DNA from: Puccinellia tenuiflora
Lineage: Eukaryota > Streptophyta > Magnoliopsida > Poales > Poaceae
Assembly: GCA_012064385.1 (NCBI GenBank)
Contig: QRDG01000412.1
Location: 706,791-770,790, forward strand
Length of the DNA: 64,000 nt
Direction of reading: 5' to 3'
This document shows positions 9,869-22,828 of the stretch, one piece after another. Every line of letters starts with the position of its first letter. Positions within the stretch are counted from its first letter, which is position 1. Under the pieces are notes generated by a model that was not told the DNA's origin, searched no databases, and saw only the letters and a program-made list of their open reading frames with translations. The position numbers and the translations under genes are program-made.

Positions 9869-10878
9869 TATCGCCACAATTCATCTTTTACAACCATGTG
9901 TCATTGTATTTTTTTTTTCTCCCGTTGCAACGCACGGACATGTGTGCTAGTCTTAATAACATTGTTATTGTTGTGGAACAACGGTCAATGGCCACGGTCA
10001 ATGTAATTAAGATATGATGTACTAGTATAATGGAACAAGGGGTGTTAATGCGACCTCGGGTTGGCTACCAATCTGCCAGTTGGAGGTCCACTACCCCACT
10101 GTGCATAACGTGACCTCGGGTTGGCTACCCACGCTGACCGGAGCTTCCTCCGCCACGCGAAAGGTCACACCGGGGCTTTTGCTACCACCGCCAGGTAGGA
10201 TACCCTCACCGGCCGGCGGCCAGGATTTGCCCACCAGTATCGCCACCTGGCCGCACCATCAACGACGGCGCGGATGGACTGTCATCCAGCCGATGGATCC
10301 GCGCCCCTTCGTGTGCTTCCCCTCGAGGATCCACCGGTCAAGGAGCCCCTTCGTGTGCTTCCCCTCGAGGATCCACCGGCCAAGGAGTGTTCTGACCACC
10401 GCTCAGATATCACCCGGAGGAATCCACCTTCCAAACCGGGATACCAAGAATAGCACAATGCGGTAGAAAATAAAGAGTACGCAAAACAGGTACACGGTGA
10501 AACACATGCACTTCCCTCTCACTAAAATGGGGCAAACAGGATTCTTGCTGAGCACTACGCAATACAAGAGAAACTAATATTTCTGTTTAACGAGCTGATT
10601 CCAGAAGATAGACCGCAGATGACTGCTATCATTATATACACAAACCACATGGAATGTGCAAGATAAGAGGAGGGTTCACTGCAGCACGAGAAATCGTCGC
10701 CCAGGCCCATCCATTTTCTTTCGCAAGTCACCCATCTGATGTTTCCTTGATCCGGTGAAGAAGCACAAGCCCCTTCAAATCATAGCGTCGAAGCAGCCTC
10801 GACTTGGTTGCATTAGACAGAGGTGGTATCGCACCATAAGCTCTCTAGAGTTCTATTCCTAGTAACCAGCTGCTGGTT
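9869..10878. other. SBEIIa 3' flank with two small duplications
   Basis: Two short direct repeats are visible. GACCTCGGGTTGGCTACC occurs at about 10052 and 10111. A unit of about 39 bp containing TTCGTGTGCTTCCCCTCGAG and GATCCACCGG is tandemly duplicated at about 10306-10387. The last few hundred bases before 10879 should contain the 3' UTR of the branching enzyme gene. No clear poly(A) signal was fixed. Confidence 0.4.
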
Positions 10879-13800
10879 CTACTCTGTAAGGGCATATACG
10901 ACTGCAGTTCTGCTCGGAGCGTACACCGAGAAAGAACGCGGCCTATTGTCATGCGGATGTTCCTGCAAGGGAATCAGCAAATGGGAAGTTATTTCCAATT
11001 TTGAGCAATTGAGTAAAGACAAGTACAACAGCGCTTGAGCCCAGACTTACAGTTGTGAAGTACTCGACACCATGATCAAGCCTGCTGAATCCACCGAAGA
11101 GTCCATCGTCAGAGTCTAAGGCCACCTGACAAAAAAATAGCATGAACTGTCAGCAACCAACAAAACCCAGTTGCTTGTTTAGATGGGGTTGCGCTAAAAC
11201 TGCTAGGATGGTTGGGGTAGATTCAGAAAATAGTTTCAGTATTAGAGTGAGCCCAACTGAGGAAGAAGACTGTCAAGAACATTTCGATACAACATCTAGA
11301 GCAACAAACAAATTTTTTAGAAATATCCTCTGATTTATATTGATGGTTAATCAAGCAAGTACATGACTACATGAGCAATAGATCCAACCCATGTGGAAAT
11401 AAAAGTTGTAGAACCCCCAACCCTTGGCGATGAAAGGTGGATAATAAAGCAAAGCATACCTTGTACTTCCCAGGCTTGGAACAACCAACACGGTAGTCGA
11501 AAAAGCTATCGCTCCAGTGGAAGTTGAAAACAAATACCAAATCTCCTCTCTCGAAGATGATCACCTTATCTTCCTCGTGTTTCCGTGAAACATACTGGTG
11601 CTCAGATGTCATGAACTGCAGTTACATTGTCAGTGCTGGGACAGGTATCAAACTATCAATATGCACTAGCTTAAGCAAAAAGTTCTAATTGGTGAAAGGA
11701 AATTTCAGCTCCTCCTCTCCAAAGTTTGCATGTAATTACTGGAATTATTTCTACACTTTACTATTTTAACATAAAGAGTTTGACCGCCTGCAGAGATTGA
11801 AGTTAAACCCTGCAGAACCAAACAGAATACTATAGGAGTATAGGACAGTTCACTCAAGTTACATGTCAAATTAACCTCAAATTAACTCATTTTGGTGCTT
11901 TCGTTTATCAGGAGTGGCAGAGGAGAGGATACTTATGTTATCGTAGGTTTGCATGGTCCCACATGTCAGGACTAACACAAGAAAGGCTAGAAAATGAGTG
12001 AACGGACGGCCACCAACTCAAATCTTCATAAGTAGGAAAGATAAACCAGTGACATTACCCCATATTTTTCTTCAAGATGCTGCATTGCCTGATCAAACTC
12101 TTGCATACCACGATATCTAAGAAAATCCGCATCCCCCTGAAAAAATTTATGATATTCGTAATCCATGTTAACCATCTACATAACTACAAAAGAATGTTGA
12201 TCTTCCCTAGCCAACATTATGATTTTACCAATAAATAAATGGCCAATACAGATATTGCTAGAGGATATAATAGCACAGCTAAAACTTACGAGGTCAAATC
12301 TACGGCGGCACTTATCATAGCTATTGTTATTTCCAGGGAGGACTGAGCCGTTTGGAAGACTCTGCGGACCTCTTGGAAAATCTATCCATTCTGCCAAGTA
12401 AAATATAAGTTAACCTCCTTCTCTGAAGCAACAGATTACATAATATATACAAATGTAAACACAAAATCATGGTTCAAAATCACAGCAAATCACAACCACG
12501 CAGAATGCAACAATATTGTAAAGACTGACCAGGATGCCCAAACTCATTTCCCATGAAATTAAGATAGCCTTCGCCCCCTAAGCCCATGGTGATAAGCCTA
12601 ATCATTTTATGTAATGCTATGCCACGATCAATGCGAGGTGTTGAAGGTCTGTCCAGAGCCATAAAATCATACATATCCTGCAAAGAGAGGTTCAGATGTT
12701 CATGTCGTTCTGTATCGGATCAATAATTTACAACACAGTACCGTATCAACCGTCCTGAAATAGAACTGCTCAGGTATCAAAATAACTGTAATTAATAAAC
12801 AAGTAAAAGATAAGTCACTTATTTCACTTTGGAGTCTCAAAAAATCATAAAATAGAAGGAATGTTTTGCTTGATTATTTCCTGACAGGTGCCAGTAGTTA
12901 CAAACATGACACCATAATAAAAATATCAAGGAGCGTGTAGATGTAGAGTCATGACATAATTTCCCAGGGCTGTAGTTTGTTTAGCATATCTAGCCAGTTT
13001 ATTAAAACCAAGGCTCAGCCAGTAAGCAAACCATGAAGGAAACACTCCTTTGGACCTCAGTGCTAAGGAATTGAGCCTACTTTTGTCCAGTTTCCTGGGA
13101 CACCAAAACTGTTTCAGCCTTGAGGCACTATGGTAATCATTTCAGAAAGTACCAGGTGATTATACATCAGTAAAATTTAGGAATTGAAAAATAAATGGTT
13201 GGTTGGATTTCAGCCGGTAAGAAATATTTCCTCGAGATGGAGGATCACACAGCTGCATGTGTTTTTGGCTGGTCTAGGAAAGATGAACACATTAACGATA
13301 TCATAACCACTTAAATAAATAAGAACCAAAATTTGAAACATTAAACTTTCAAAGTTCACAAGTCACCACACGATATGTTTTCAGCAACGTTTTGCACAAG
13401 TAACAGTTAGCTGGTGATGAGTGAGGCACCCGCAATCTAAAGAGACAAAAGTCAATTATGTAGTTTTTGGTCAAAAAGTAACAGCTAGTACCTTATCCAT
13501 CAACCAGAAGGCAATAGTCTTGTCACCAACTAACGCTTGATCATGACTTTCTGCATAAGTGACGCACTTCTCTGACCACCTTCTATTTGTTAGGGTGTGC
13601 ACAATATCGCCCATCTTCCAAGATTGGTCGCTTTCCCTGTGTTAAAGGAATGTTAAAAAATTGACTGCAGCACATTTGGAAAGTACCACCAGTCAACAAC
13701 TCCAAATAGCATGCCTAAATAACCCGCACAAGAGATATGACCCAAAGAGCAGAAAACAGCTTTTCTAAGGGCAGGGAGCAGCAGAGCACAACATTACTAA

Positions 13801-16800
13801 AAGAGGGCAGAAATCTCTCATATCCACCGAATTGGTTGAATAATTTGAATAAAGTTAATTACTGCCATTGTATAAAATTTATTGTACAAAATTTAAACAG
13901 AAAAATAGCAATTAATAGCAGGACAGGTCATGGCAGACTGGCAGCTGTGGAGCAGTTACTATATATGTGCAGTTACAAGTCCACAGCAAAGCTAAAGCAA
14001 CCAGTACAGAAATTTGAGTTTCAGTTGATATTGCATATCTGGATCATCATAAAGTTTTTTATTGAACCTGTCGTCTGCCTTTGTAACAATTAAATATGCT
14101 ACGTGACCTTCTATATTACTTTTATAAACCTAACAACAGATTTTTCATCTGGCCAAATTAATCACCTAATACCACAGCACTAACAAGTAACAAGTGAGCA
14201 CTATCAATGACCATGATCTATAGCTTTACTGCCCTAGATAGAAAGGGAAGTCCTGTACTTTTCCCACATATGGATATAAATAATTATTGTTTCTGAAAAT
14301 ATAAGTAAGTGTAAAGTGTGTACAACGCTACATTTCTGTGATCTGCTATTCAAACCATGCATTTTGATGATCCAGCCAACGTTCCATGCATTAATATGTA
14401 GACCATTCTCCTGTTCAACCTGATACCAGGAAAGTTGTCTAGCCATTTACATACATACTTTACTTTGTTTGGCAACTGTGATCTAGATCATGGTGCATAT
14501 GTAATTACCAATATTCCTGCACTTACTTGAGAAGTTCGATCCATTTATCTGCTACAGCCATATGCAGGCGATAGTCAAAACCAACACCACCATCTTGAAC
14601 AGGGATGCAAAATGTAGGCATTCCGCTGACCTGAACAATTTCATAGTTGCACACATTAAAATGTTGAGCAGTTTATGCTGGCGGAAGTGGACGCTCGTAT
14701 TTGCTTGTGGGTTGAAAGCTCCACGCTACTGGTTAGTGAATGTGTACACTAACAAAATACAGTGACATTTCATAGCTTGCAGGAATTTAAGTTAAACCAT
14801 GCTGCTCTTACAAATAGATGTGGATAACACAATGAAGCATTTTTTTCGTGTCCTTGGGTATAGCCTCTCGTTTCCATAGAATTTATGTAATCTAAGTTAG
14901 TCTTCTAAAGTTGTGCATCTTTTCCACAAGTAATAATAAACATAAGTCACATACTCGCACTTACTGAAAGACCTAAACAAGCATACTGTCAAATAAATTA
15001 CAAACATCAAAGGGTATTGCTTGTAAGCTTGAATACCCTTGCACTTTTCAAATTTGCAGAACTAAGTGATGTATTATCATACATGGCCCAAATTCGCAAT
15101 TTTATGAAAAATGTTCACGCCTAACAAAAAGTTAACAACCTTATCCCCGAGAAGAAAGAACTTGTAAATTGACTGGTTAAAAAAGGAAGTACTGCAAGCA
15201 CTTACATCTTCACCAATGGCTACAGCCTCAGGATAAAGTCCATGAATTAGATCATTGACCAGCATTAAGTAAACTACTGCATCAACATCCGTGGCAAATC
15301 CAAAATACTCGCCATAGTTCCCCGTAAATGTCACCTAGAATCAGAGACGGCAAATTAATAGAAAAAGATCCCATATGATCTCATCAGGTCAAATCGTACA
15401 AGCAATACTCAGGGACAAGCTAAGACTCCATAGCACAAGTCATGATCATGATACAAGCTATGATGCATTGCAACTGTTCCAGTACCGTACTGGGATCACT
15501 TGATATTGATAACTTACTTGTAATCCATGGTGAGTATACATCATGGAGGTCACCCCATCAAATCGAAATCCATCGAACTTATATTCTTCAAGCCACCATC
15601 TTGCATTTGACAGTAAAAATCTTAAAACCTGCATAAGAACAGATTGTCGGCATCCGAAAGAACAGATTAACAGGAACAGTTAACGAAATAAGGTGACAGA
15701 AGTAACTGCTACATACTTCCCAGCTACCATAGTTGAACAGACGAGAATCCCACATCCAATGATGGCCACGTGGACCACCATGGAAGTAGTGTGTATCAGT
15801 GCCATCGAAACCATTCAAACCGTCTAGGGTATTCTTTGATGAATGACTGCAGGATACATAAAGTCATTGATAAAGCCATGCAAATCAACCAAACCAAGTC
15901 GAAGGAAAAGCAGGTTAAAACTATCAGATCTACATAGTGCAAACACATAAAAGCAAGTGGCTAAAGCAAATGGATGTCTTGATGCATATTTAGTGACAAG
16001 GTATGATTCAAATATGAAGCTGGCAAGTGGGGCGTGGCCCAATTGCCAGTGAGGCACTGCTGTCATTTTCCAACATGCAAATTCTATGTACCAGCACGAT
16101 TACATGACCAGTTAATTAACTTTATTGATAGCATCTGGACTTGTCCGTCCACATCTATGCCATCATATTGTGTCACAATTACAACGCAAAGTTCTATGAG
16201 ACTCAGTTTACCAGACGTGCCAAATATATTTAACATCCAGTTGACTTAATACATCTGAGCAAAAAGTCATGTGGAACAATTATATAGAATAAAAAATAAT
16301 CGTCGATAGGACCCTGCCATTTAAATACCAGATAAACATAAGAGAGGCTCAAGTTAATAATGTAATAATTACCTGTGAACAATATCCATAAGAACAAGTA
16401 AACCGAGCTCGTGTGCTCTATCAATCAAGGATTTTAGGTCCTCCGGAGTCCCAAAACGGCTACTCGGTGCGAAAAAATTGGTAACGTGGTACCTGGAACA
16501 AGCCAACAATTAAAAATGATCATAAAAGTCAGAAACACTAAGCATTGTAGTACCATTTGTCTAATAAAACAAATCTGTCAAAATATTTTATATGAAAGAA
16601 GCATTAGGATGTAAAAGCTCCATGGGTGAAAAGGCACATACAAAAAAAAGGGAAAAAATGAATTTTGTGAATACCCAAAGCTTGCATAGTATGAGTGCTC
16701 CTGGATTGCCATTATCTGCACAGCATTGTATCCGAGCCTTTTAATTCTTGGCAGCACCTCATCCCTAAAATTAGTATATGTGTTTATCTTCGGTTCCTGT

Positions 16801-19800
16801 GCAAGGTCATACTAAGATATTTAGCAGCATCCTGAAGTCTTGTGACGATAGTATATAGTAGTGATGTCTCAAATTACCAAGTAGGTTATAAATAATTAAC
16901 CATATGCTTTTTTACAGAAAACAATAGGAGAGATCTCTACTATGAGTAACTATAATTTTTAGAGCATCTCCAATAGTCCATGTCAGGCATTTCTTAGGGG
17001 TTGCCACATCAGCTTTTTGATGATGTGGAGGACAAAATAGGAGAGAGAAGGAAAATGTTACTAAATAAGAAAGGACCCGTTGCTAATACCGAGGAGATAG
17101 AAACAAAACTTATGGAATAAACCATCAGATCAGAAATATGTGAAATAACTTATGACATACCGGGCTGCTCATTCCAATGTGTGATTCGTATATCCTCAGT
17201 GACTTTGGTTGTTTGGGTTGAGGATGTTGGAATACATACTTCTCCTGCATTTACATGTAAAACAACCTTAGTAAATGGTCACAAAAGGTCCAAATGGAAT
17301 ATCCTAATCAACAGAGAGCATATCGCAGAGCTATAAGAGGCTTAAGTCACACCGCATACACACATCACTCTTGTTGCTTGCTACTTAGAAGGTGAAATTA
17401 ATGCACTCCCAAATTCAATATTTTTTTGACTCATATGTCAGTGAGCTACGGAGTGGGTATTACAAAATTGGAACACCGAAATTTTCATTTAATAATGTAA
17501 GGTAGATTGATAGATGCATACCTCTTCAGGTGGATCATAGTATATGCCATTGTATGGTATTTCACCTGGAGGCTGCACAGAAAACTTGATCCAAGCAGAA
17601 ATCGAATCCTTCACACCAGATGGAGTATCCATCCGTATCTATTAAGCACAGAGGAAAGAGAATCCTTAGTATGCTAACTTGAAAATGTTTGCATCCTCGA
17701 CTAAATAACTGGCCAGCCTACCTTTACACGCGAGCCATGAGGAATAGCTGGCGATCCATCGGCATTGTTAGGGAGGAAAATCTCCCAAACACCATACTCA
17801 TTCTGAAAAGATCATACCATATACGTCATCAATAGGAGCAAACCTTCACTAACAGCATGGAAATATGCTCATATGCTATAAAGCAGACCTGCTAATGTCA
17901 TGTAACTAAATAGTGTAGATGAAAAAGTATATAAATTCAAGAGGTTCCACCAAAAATTGGGAGTGTTCAATTGCACACATTCACTCATCCATAATGTAGA
18001 CTCATTTTGAATATCAAGAATACGGTAGTCAAATGAAGTGTAAATTAGTACTGTGTTCTAAATTCAGCATCTTTTTTGGCTGAAGCTTAAGAAACTGTGG
18101 AATTACAGCATTTTTACTTGTTATAGTTGAGGCTCAACTTGAATGGATGTGCAAACAGCTAAACTAAACCCAAAGGGATAAATCAATAGTTATGAACCAA
18201 AGCTGGAAGACTGTAAAGCTGTAGACATACTCTGGCCATAGTATCTGCATTTGGATTCCAACTGTTGAAGTCACCGACTAATGCTGCAGACTGTAACAGG
18301 ATGTAAGATTCAGTCTTCAAAAATCTTACTGTAACTGATCAGTAACTTCAATAAGCTATTTCTTTTTTTTTTCGCGAAAGCGCAAAAGACTTGCGTTTCG
18401 ATGCATTGATAGAAAAGAAGGTTTATGTACAAGTCCAACATGGGACAACTCCACACCATACAACTCAACCAGTAAACTAGTTGGGGAATTGTGACCATTA
18501 CCAATAAATTGGAAGGTATCTGTTAAGACTAAAAACATACCTGTGCTCCAGGAGCCCATTCTCGGTAAGTAATACCTTCAGCACTGGAAAGAACGGGAAA
18601 ATAAGAATTAAAAACTTTAAGTGCAATTAGACTAGTGGATGCATTTCGTAATAATGAGGCAATGAAGCTTTAAATTTACCTGCGGGTGAATCCAAGTTTT
18701 TCATAACCACGAGAAAATGCATCCAAACCACCTTCATGTTGGTCAATAGCAGCACGTATTCTCTTGTATTCGCTGTATCTGTTGAAACCACAAGGCATAC
18801 CAAAAATCATTCAAAGTTAGCAAAGTGTTTTTGCCAACAAAATCACTAAATATAAGAAACTAAGTTGCCCAACTGGTAAAAAAATTCAGGAAATTGGCAG
18901 ATGAATTAGCAAAGTAAAACCTGTGACCTACCTACCACATTTTCATCACTTTGCCACTCTGTATTTGTAATGACCAGAGGAAAATTATGTGTAAATTCTA
19001 GTCAACAAATCTACATCTGCCTCCCAGCATGTTTTCAGACCATGAGGTAAACAATATTGAAATAATGGTCTGTGGTTGTTAATTCCCCAAGTTTGCATGA
19101 TGGAAGGACCTTATAATTTAAAATGAACAAAAGTAGAGGGTGGCATTACCGGTAGTCAAGATGGCTCCGAAAATCTTCCAGCATTGGGTCAATCTTGTAT
19201 ATTTTCTGCCCATCTCCTGGCTTTGGTATAACTCGTGGTTTCTCCTCCACGGATAACTCTTTAACTCCTTTAGTTACACCATCAGTGATTTTCTCCACAA
19301 TACCCTGAGTCCGCTCTGAAGATTCAAGTTTGTCTTCAGCCCCACCTGTTGTGTCTGCTTCAGCTGTTTGCTCCTTACTATCTTCAGGTATCTACATCAC
19401 GATAAACATAATACTTGTAGCACCGACTAACAAAGTGCTTTCCAAAAACAAAACAACACATTGCATTCTTTCGTGAAATCCTTGCAAGATAGCACATCCA
19501 GCTCAGTTTTCAGTGGTCCCAGAGCCAGCAGCACAGGACCACGGCTAGCCAACAAAATGCACAATGCTGATATAAGAAGCATCGAAACGTGACGCCTCAG
19601 CGAGTGGGTTTATTCGACATTTGGTAAGTGAATCAAGGTGAGATGGAGATTTTCTGGCACAAGTGCGTGTACCTGTGATTCTTCAGTTTGCGTTGGACCC
19701 GCTGCGGCAGGTTCGGCGGAGGTCAGCAAGTCGTCGCTCCCACTGCCGGGCACCAGCACCTTCCCCGCAGCGCCCGCGCAGCTCAGAGCGCCACCTGCAA

Positions 19801-20283
19801 ATGCACCAACGGTGAGAAACAATACCCAAACCTGTAGTTGCAGTTTCAGCAGCACCAGAAAAAAAAAGGAAAAAATAGAGGGGGAAATATCAGCGCAGAA
19901 AGGAGACAATGATCAGAAAGCGCAATTCAGAAAGTAGAAAATGATCATAGCAATGGCAACACTGACGCATTTCCCCCCCGCAGGAATTCTTCTCACAATT
20001 CAGAAAGCGCGATCGCTTCGTCCGACTGGTTCAGTCCTGATCGAATCGAAATCGATCGAGGACCGAACAGGCGAGAAGCGCAGGGGGGAGGGAATGGGGA
20101 CTAAAAATAGATGAGGAGATGTTGAGGAGAAAGGCGGAGCGAGCGAGGCGTACGAGAGGAGTCCTTCTTCCTGAAGAGCAGCGACGACGGCGAGTCCACC
20201 CCGCCCCTCCGCTCCGCGCCAGATCGCGCCGACGAGGCCCGCACGGCGCCGAGCGTCGCGCCGGACACCGCGAACGTCGCCAT
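10879..20283 (-). CDS. SBEIIa: Starch branching enzyme IIa, 22 exons, 826 aa
   Basis: This plastid enzyme cuts alpha-1,4-glucan and rejoins it through alpha-1,6 bonds during amylopectin synthesis. Exons, in transcript order: 20283-20154, 19794-19673, 19391-19150, 18778-18680, 18583-18541, 18290-18231, 17802-17722, 17638-17522, 17244-17161, 16796-16675, 16492-16373, 15846-15717, 15628-15518, 15334-15206, 14630-14527, 13636-13492, 12677-12530, 12390-12290, 12136-12059, 11615-11460, 11125-11051, 10962-10879. All introns are GT..AG and all phases join, giving 2481 nt without a stop. The start MATFAVSGATLG opens a transit peptide. A CBM48-like region precedes the GH13 barrel. Catalytic sites seen: DIVHSH (D403-H408), GFRFDG (D474, nucleophile), AIGED (E529, acid/base), AESHD (D597). 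The end reads VVYALTE. The N-terminus and 22-exon plan fit class IIa rather than IIb. The gene looks functional. A weak TATA-like TTAATAT lies about 105 bp upstream of the start. Confidence 0.95.
16961..17100. repeat. Possible MITE fragment in an SBEIIa intron
   Basis: The phrase TAGAGCATCTCCAATAGTCC (16961-16980) is typical of the end of many grass DNA transposons. It lies in the intron between exons 9 and 10. No matching inverted end was found, so at most one half of an element is present. Confidence 0.3.
18358..18500 (-). mobile_element. LINE 3' tail in an SBEIIa intron
   Basis: On the minus strand the sequence ends with GCGCTTTCGCGAAAAAAAA, preceded by ATCGAAACGCAAGTCTTTTG. This is the usual look of the 3' end of a 5'-truncated grass LINE with its A tail. 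It sits in the intron between exons 5 and 6 in the same orientation as the gene. The target duplication is not clear. Confidence 0.5.
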
Positions 20284-22194
20284 CCCCACGTACGCACGCG
20301 CTTCCCCCGCCGCCCAGATCTCAGTGAAGACTGAAGCCGCCACCACAGGCCAAAATGCTGCGCCGACCCGAGTGAGGAGTGATCGAAGATATTAATTGAG
20401 AAGCGAGAGGAAGGGGGAGCAACGTGTGCGGCGGAGGTGGAAGCTGGCGCGGTCACAGTGCAGTGCATGGGGATGGGGGATACTAGTACTAGGAGATAGA
20501 CGCCGAGCGAGGCGTGGGGCCCACGGGGAGTGTGTGCGGCGTCGTCTTCCTGCCTCGTGACTGCGCGTGCAGAGGTGGCAGCCAGCGGCGGAGAGACGAC
20601 GTAGCGTGGGGGAGGGAGGACGGGGTCGCGAACCAACGGCTGGGAGCGCGTTGCCGGGCCAGCCGTTTACGGCGTCTAGTACAGAGATGTTTATTTGCTC
20701 ATTTATTTACAAAAATCATTCGAAGCTTGGAAACAGAAAAATGTTGAAGTGAAGGGCAGCTCCTATATGTGGACAATTGGGGGTGTCAACTGAATCCTAA
20801 TAGTATGAAAATGCATATATGGGACTTAGAAATTTGCTTTATTAAAAAAAATAGAAGGTGAAAACGTATGGCTTTAAATTACTAAAGCCCCATACGACTT
20901 AGAGCTTACAATATGTTGAAAGATCAGTTTACAAGCAAAAAAAAAAAAAACTAAGTAAGACAGGCAGCTTGATCGTCGAGATCCTCATCCATCAAAGGAG
21001 AGAAACACCAAGGAGGCGGGAAGGGAAGGCACATGAAGGAGGAACTAGTCGTCGAGGAAGAAAGCGACATCGTCTGCTCCAACCTGGAAAGCCCATGTCG
21101 AAACATCTCCGTCTCTACCACCGAAGAGGACCCCTATCCTCTCACCCTGGCTCGAAGGACGTAGTACCGTCAGACATCAGAGTTACTCACCCTAAGCTCG
21201 AACAAACAAGATGACACAACAGCCGCAGAGCAAGATCTCCTAACTAGATCTAGATCATCGGATGAGCCTCACCGCCACCGCTGCGACAAGACCACTTGGT
21301 CTTGACGTAAGCATCGAGAGTGACATAGCAGAAGATAAACAACAACACAAAAGAAGGGAGACAACACCATCAACACGGTAGGTTAGGTCCTAACGACCGA
21401 GAAAGAGGGAGATGTCATCGAGATACATACCAGCCGCTCAAAGCCAACCACCACTAGCGACTTGGCTCGCTCTCCACCCACTAGAACCTCGGCGCCACCT
21501 ACCCTAGCTCCAGCGCCATCGTCCTCCACCATGGTCAGTCGCGAGGGCGTTATCCGCCGCCGTGGTGCCCATGCTCCTGGAGCTCATCCTGCTGGCCTAG
21601 CTCGAAACGAGGTGCAAACACATCCATGGATGCTCCTAATGAAGAAAACAATATCTATTTTCTAGACTTTGATTCTTGTTTGTTAGATCCTATTATAGAG
21701 TTTATATTGTTATATATACCTTCTTCATTATCTCTCCAATTGTTTTCTAGTTCCACAAATATAAGGATTTGGTCATGTTTCAGATCCAAAAATTTCACAT
21801 CCTGGATCTTTTCAATTTCCGTGAATGGTTATTTTCTTTTTTCTAAATGGTATGCCTGTGGAGATGGTTCTTCGATTGGATGATATTTCTGGTCGTGCTA
21901 ATTGTTTCAAAAAAGACTTGTCCTTGATTGTTGGATGTGAAAAGCTGAATGCAAGATTAAAAGCCGGATCCAAAATTCTGTGTTCCGTACATTTTGTTTG
22001 TACACGATGTTCAGATCCGAAATTTATGGGTCAAAAAGATGCTTATGTCCACTGGTTCATATTATTGGATTCAGAATTATGTTACAAGTTATGCATGTTT
22101 TAGATTGGTTGAAAATTATTTCCAAATTTTGGTGAAGAAATTTGCTTCCTAATTTTAATAAATGGTTATGAATGCATGTAAATTTCATTCCTTA
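20284..22194. other. SBEIIa upstream region and intergenic DNA
   Basis: 20284-20680 is the GC-rich 5' flank, with the probable 5' UTR and promoter of SBEIIa. 20690-20960 is AT-rich and ends in an A-run at about 20938-20951. 20960-21600 is a purine-rich stretch reminiscent of degraded retroelement DNA. Nothing coding is supported here. Open frames such as 21462-21665 lack recognisable domains. Confidence 0.4.
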
Positions 22195-22214
22195 ATGCAT
22201 GGGATTTTGAGCAT

Positions 22215-22332
22215 GGACATGGGTGCGTGGAAGTTAGCTATCCGAACCATGACTTGGTTTCGAGATCTTATGGGTTTCAAGTCTAGCCTATTCCAACTTG
22301 TTTGGGACTGAAGGCTTTGTTGTTGATGATGC
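22215..22332 (+). mobile_element. RTE-type LINE 3' end fragment
   Basis: The phrase CCTATTCCAACTTGTTTGGG followed by ACTGAAGGCTTTGTTGTTG matches the well-known conserved 3' end of plant RTE-clade LINEs, which end in short TTG/ATG-type repeats. Only the tail is present, as is usual for 5'-truncated copies. Confidence 0.7.
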
Positions 22333-22610
22333 ATGGTCCAAATTTCTTGTTAAAGCATGGATCCAAAAATGAAATTTCTTGTTACTGCATATGGATTCAT
22401 GTTTCTTGTTAATGTATGGGTTGGAAATTTTATTTATGTACGAAAAATATCAACATTTGTATCAAGATTTGAAGAATTTGTTTCCGGCTACATGGTAATT
22501 TCGGAAAAGGTTGCATATTGAGAAATATCGCAAGTAGGAGGCGTGTTTCTCAAAATCTATAGGATTGCTTGATAAGAAATGAATAGAATCGAGGGTGTGT
22601 CTTACTACTT

Positions 22611-22828
22611 ACGAATGTTGAAATAATAAACTGCCTTTTTAGGTCTTGCAGGTCGAATTGGTTATGCGAATGCATTTTCGGAACCTTAGGGTGGATGCTT
22701 TCCCGAAGTTCAATGCTTCACGAATGTTGAAGTAATAAAATGCCTTTTTAGGTCTTGCGGGTCGAATTGATTATGCAAATGCATTTTCAGAACCTTAGGG
22801 TGGATGCTTTCCTGAAGTTCAATGCTTC
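22611..22828. repeat. 109-bp tandem direct duplication
   Basis: Unit one (22611-22719) and unit two (22720-22828) both start ACGAATGTTGAA and share TGCCTTTTTAGGTCTTGC and AACCTTAGGGTGGATGCTTT. They differ at roughly ten positions. No ORF runs through the duplication, and its origin is unknown. Confidence 0.85.
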
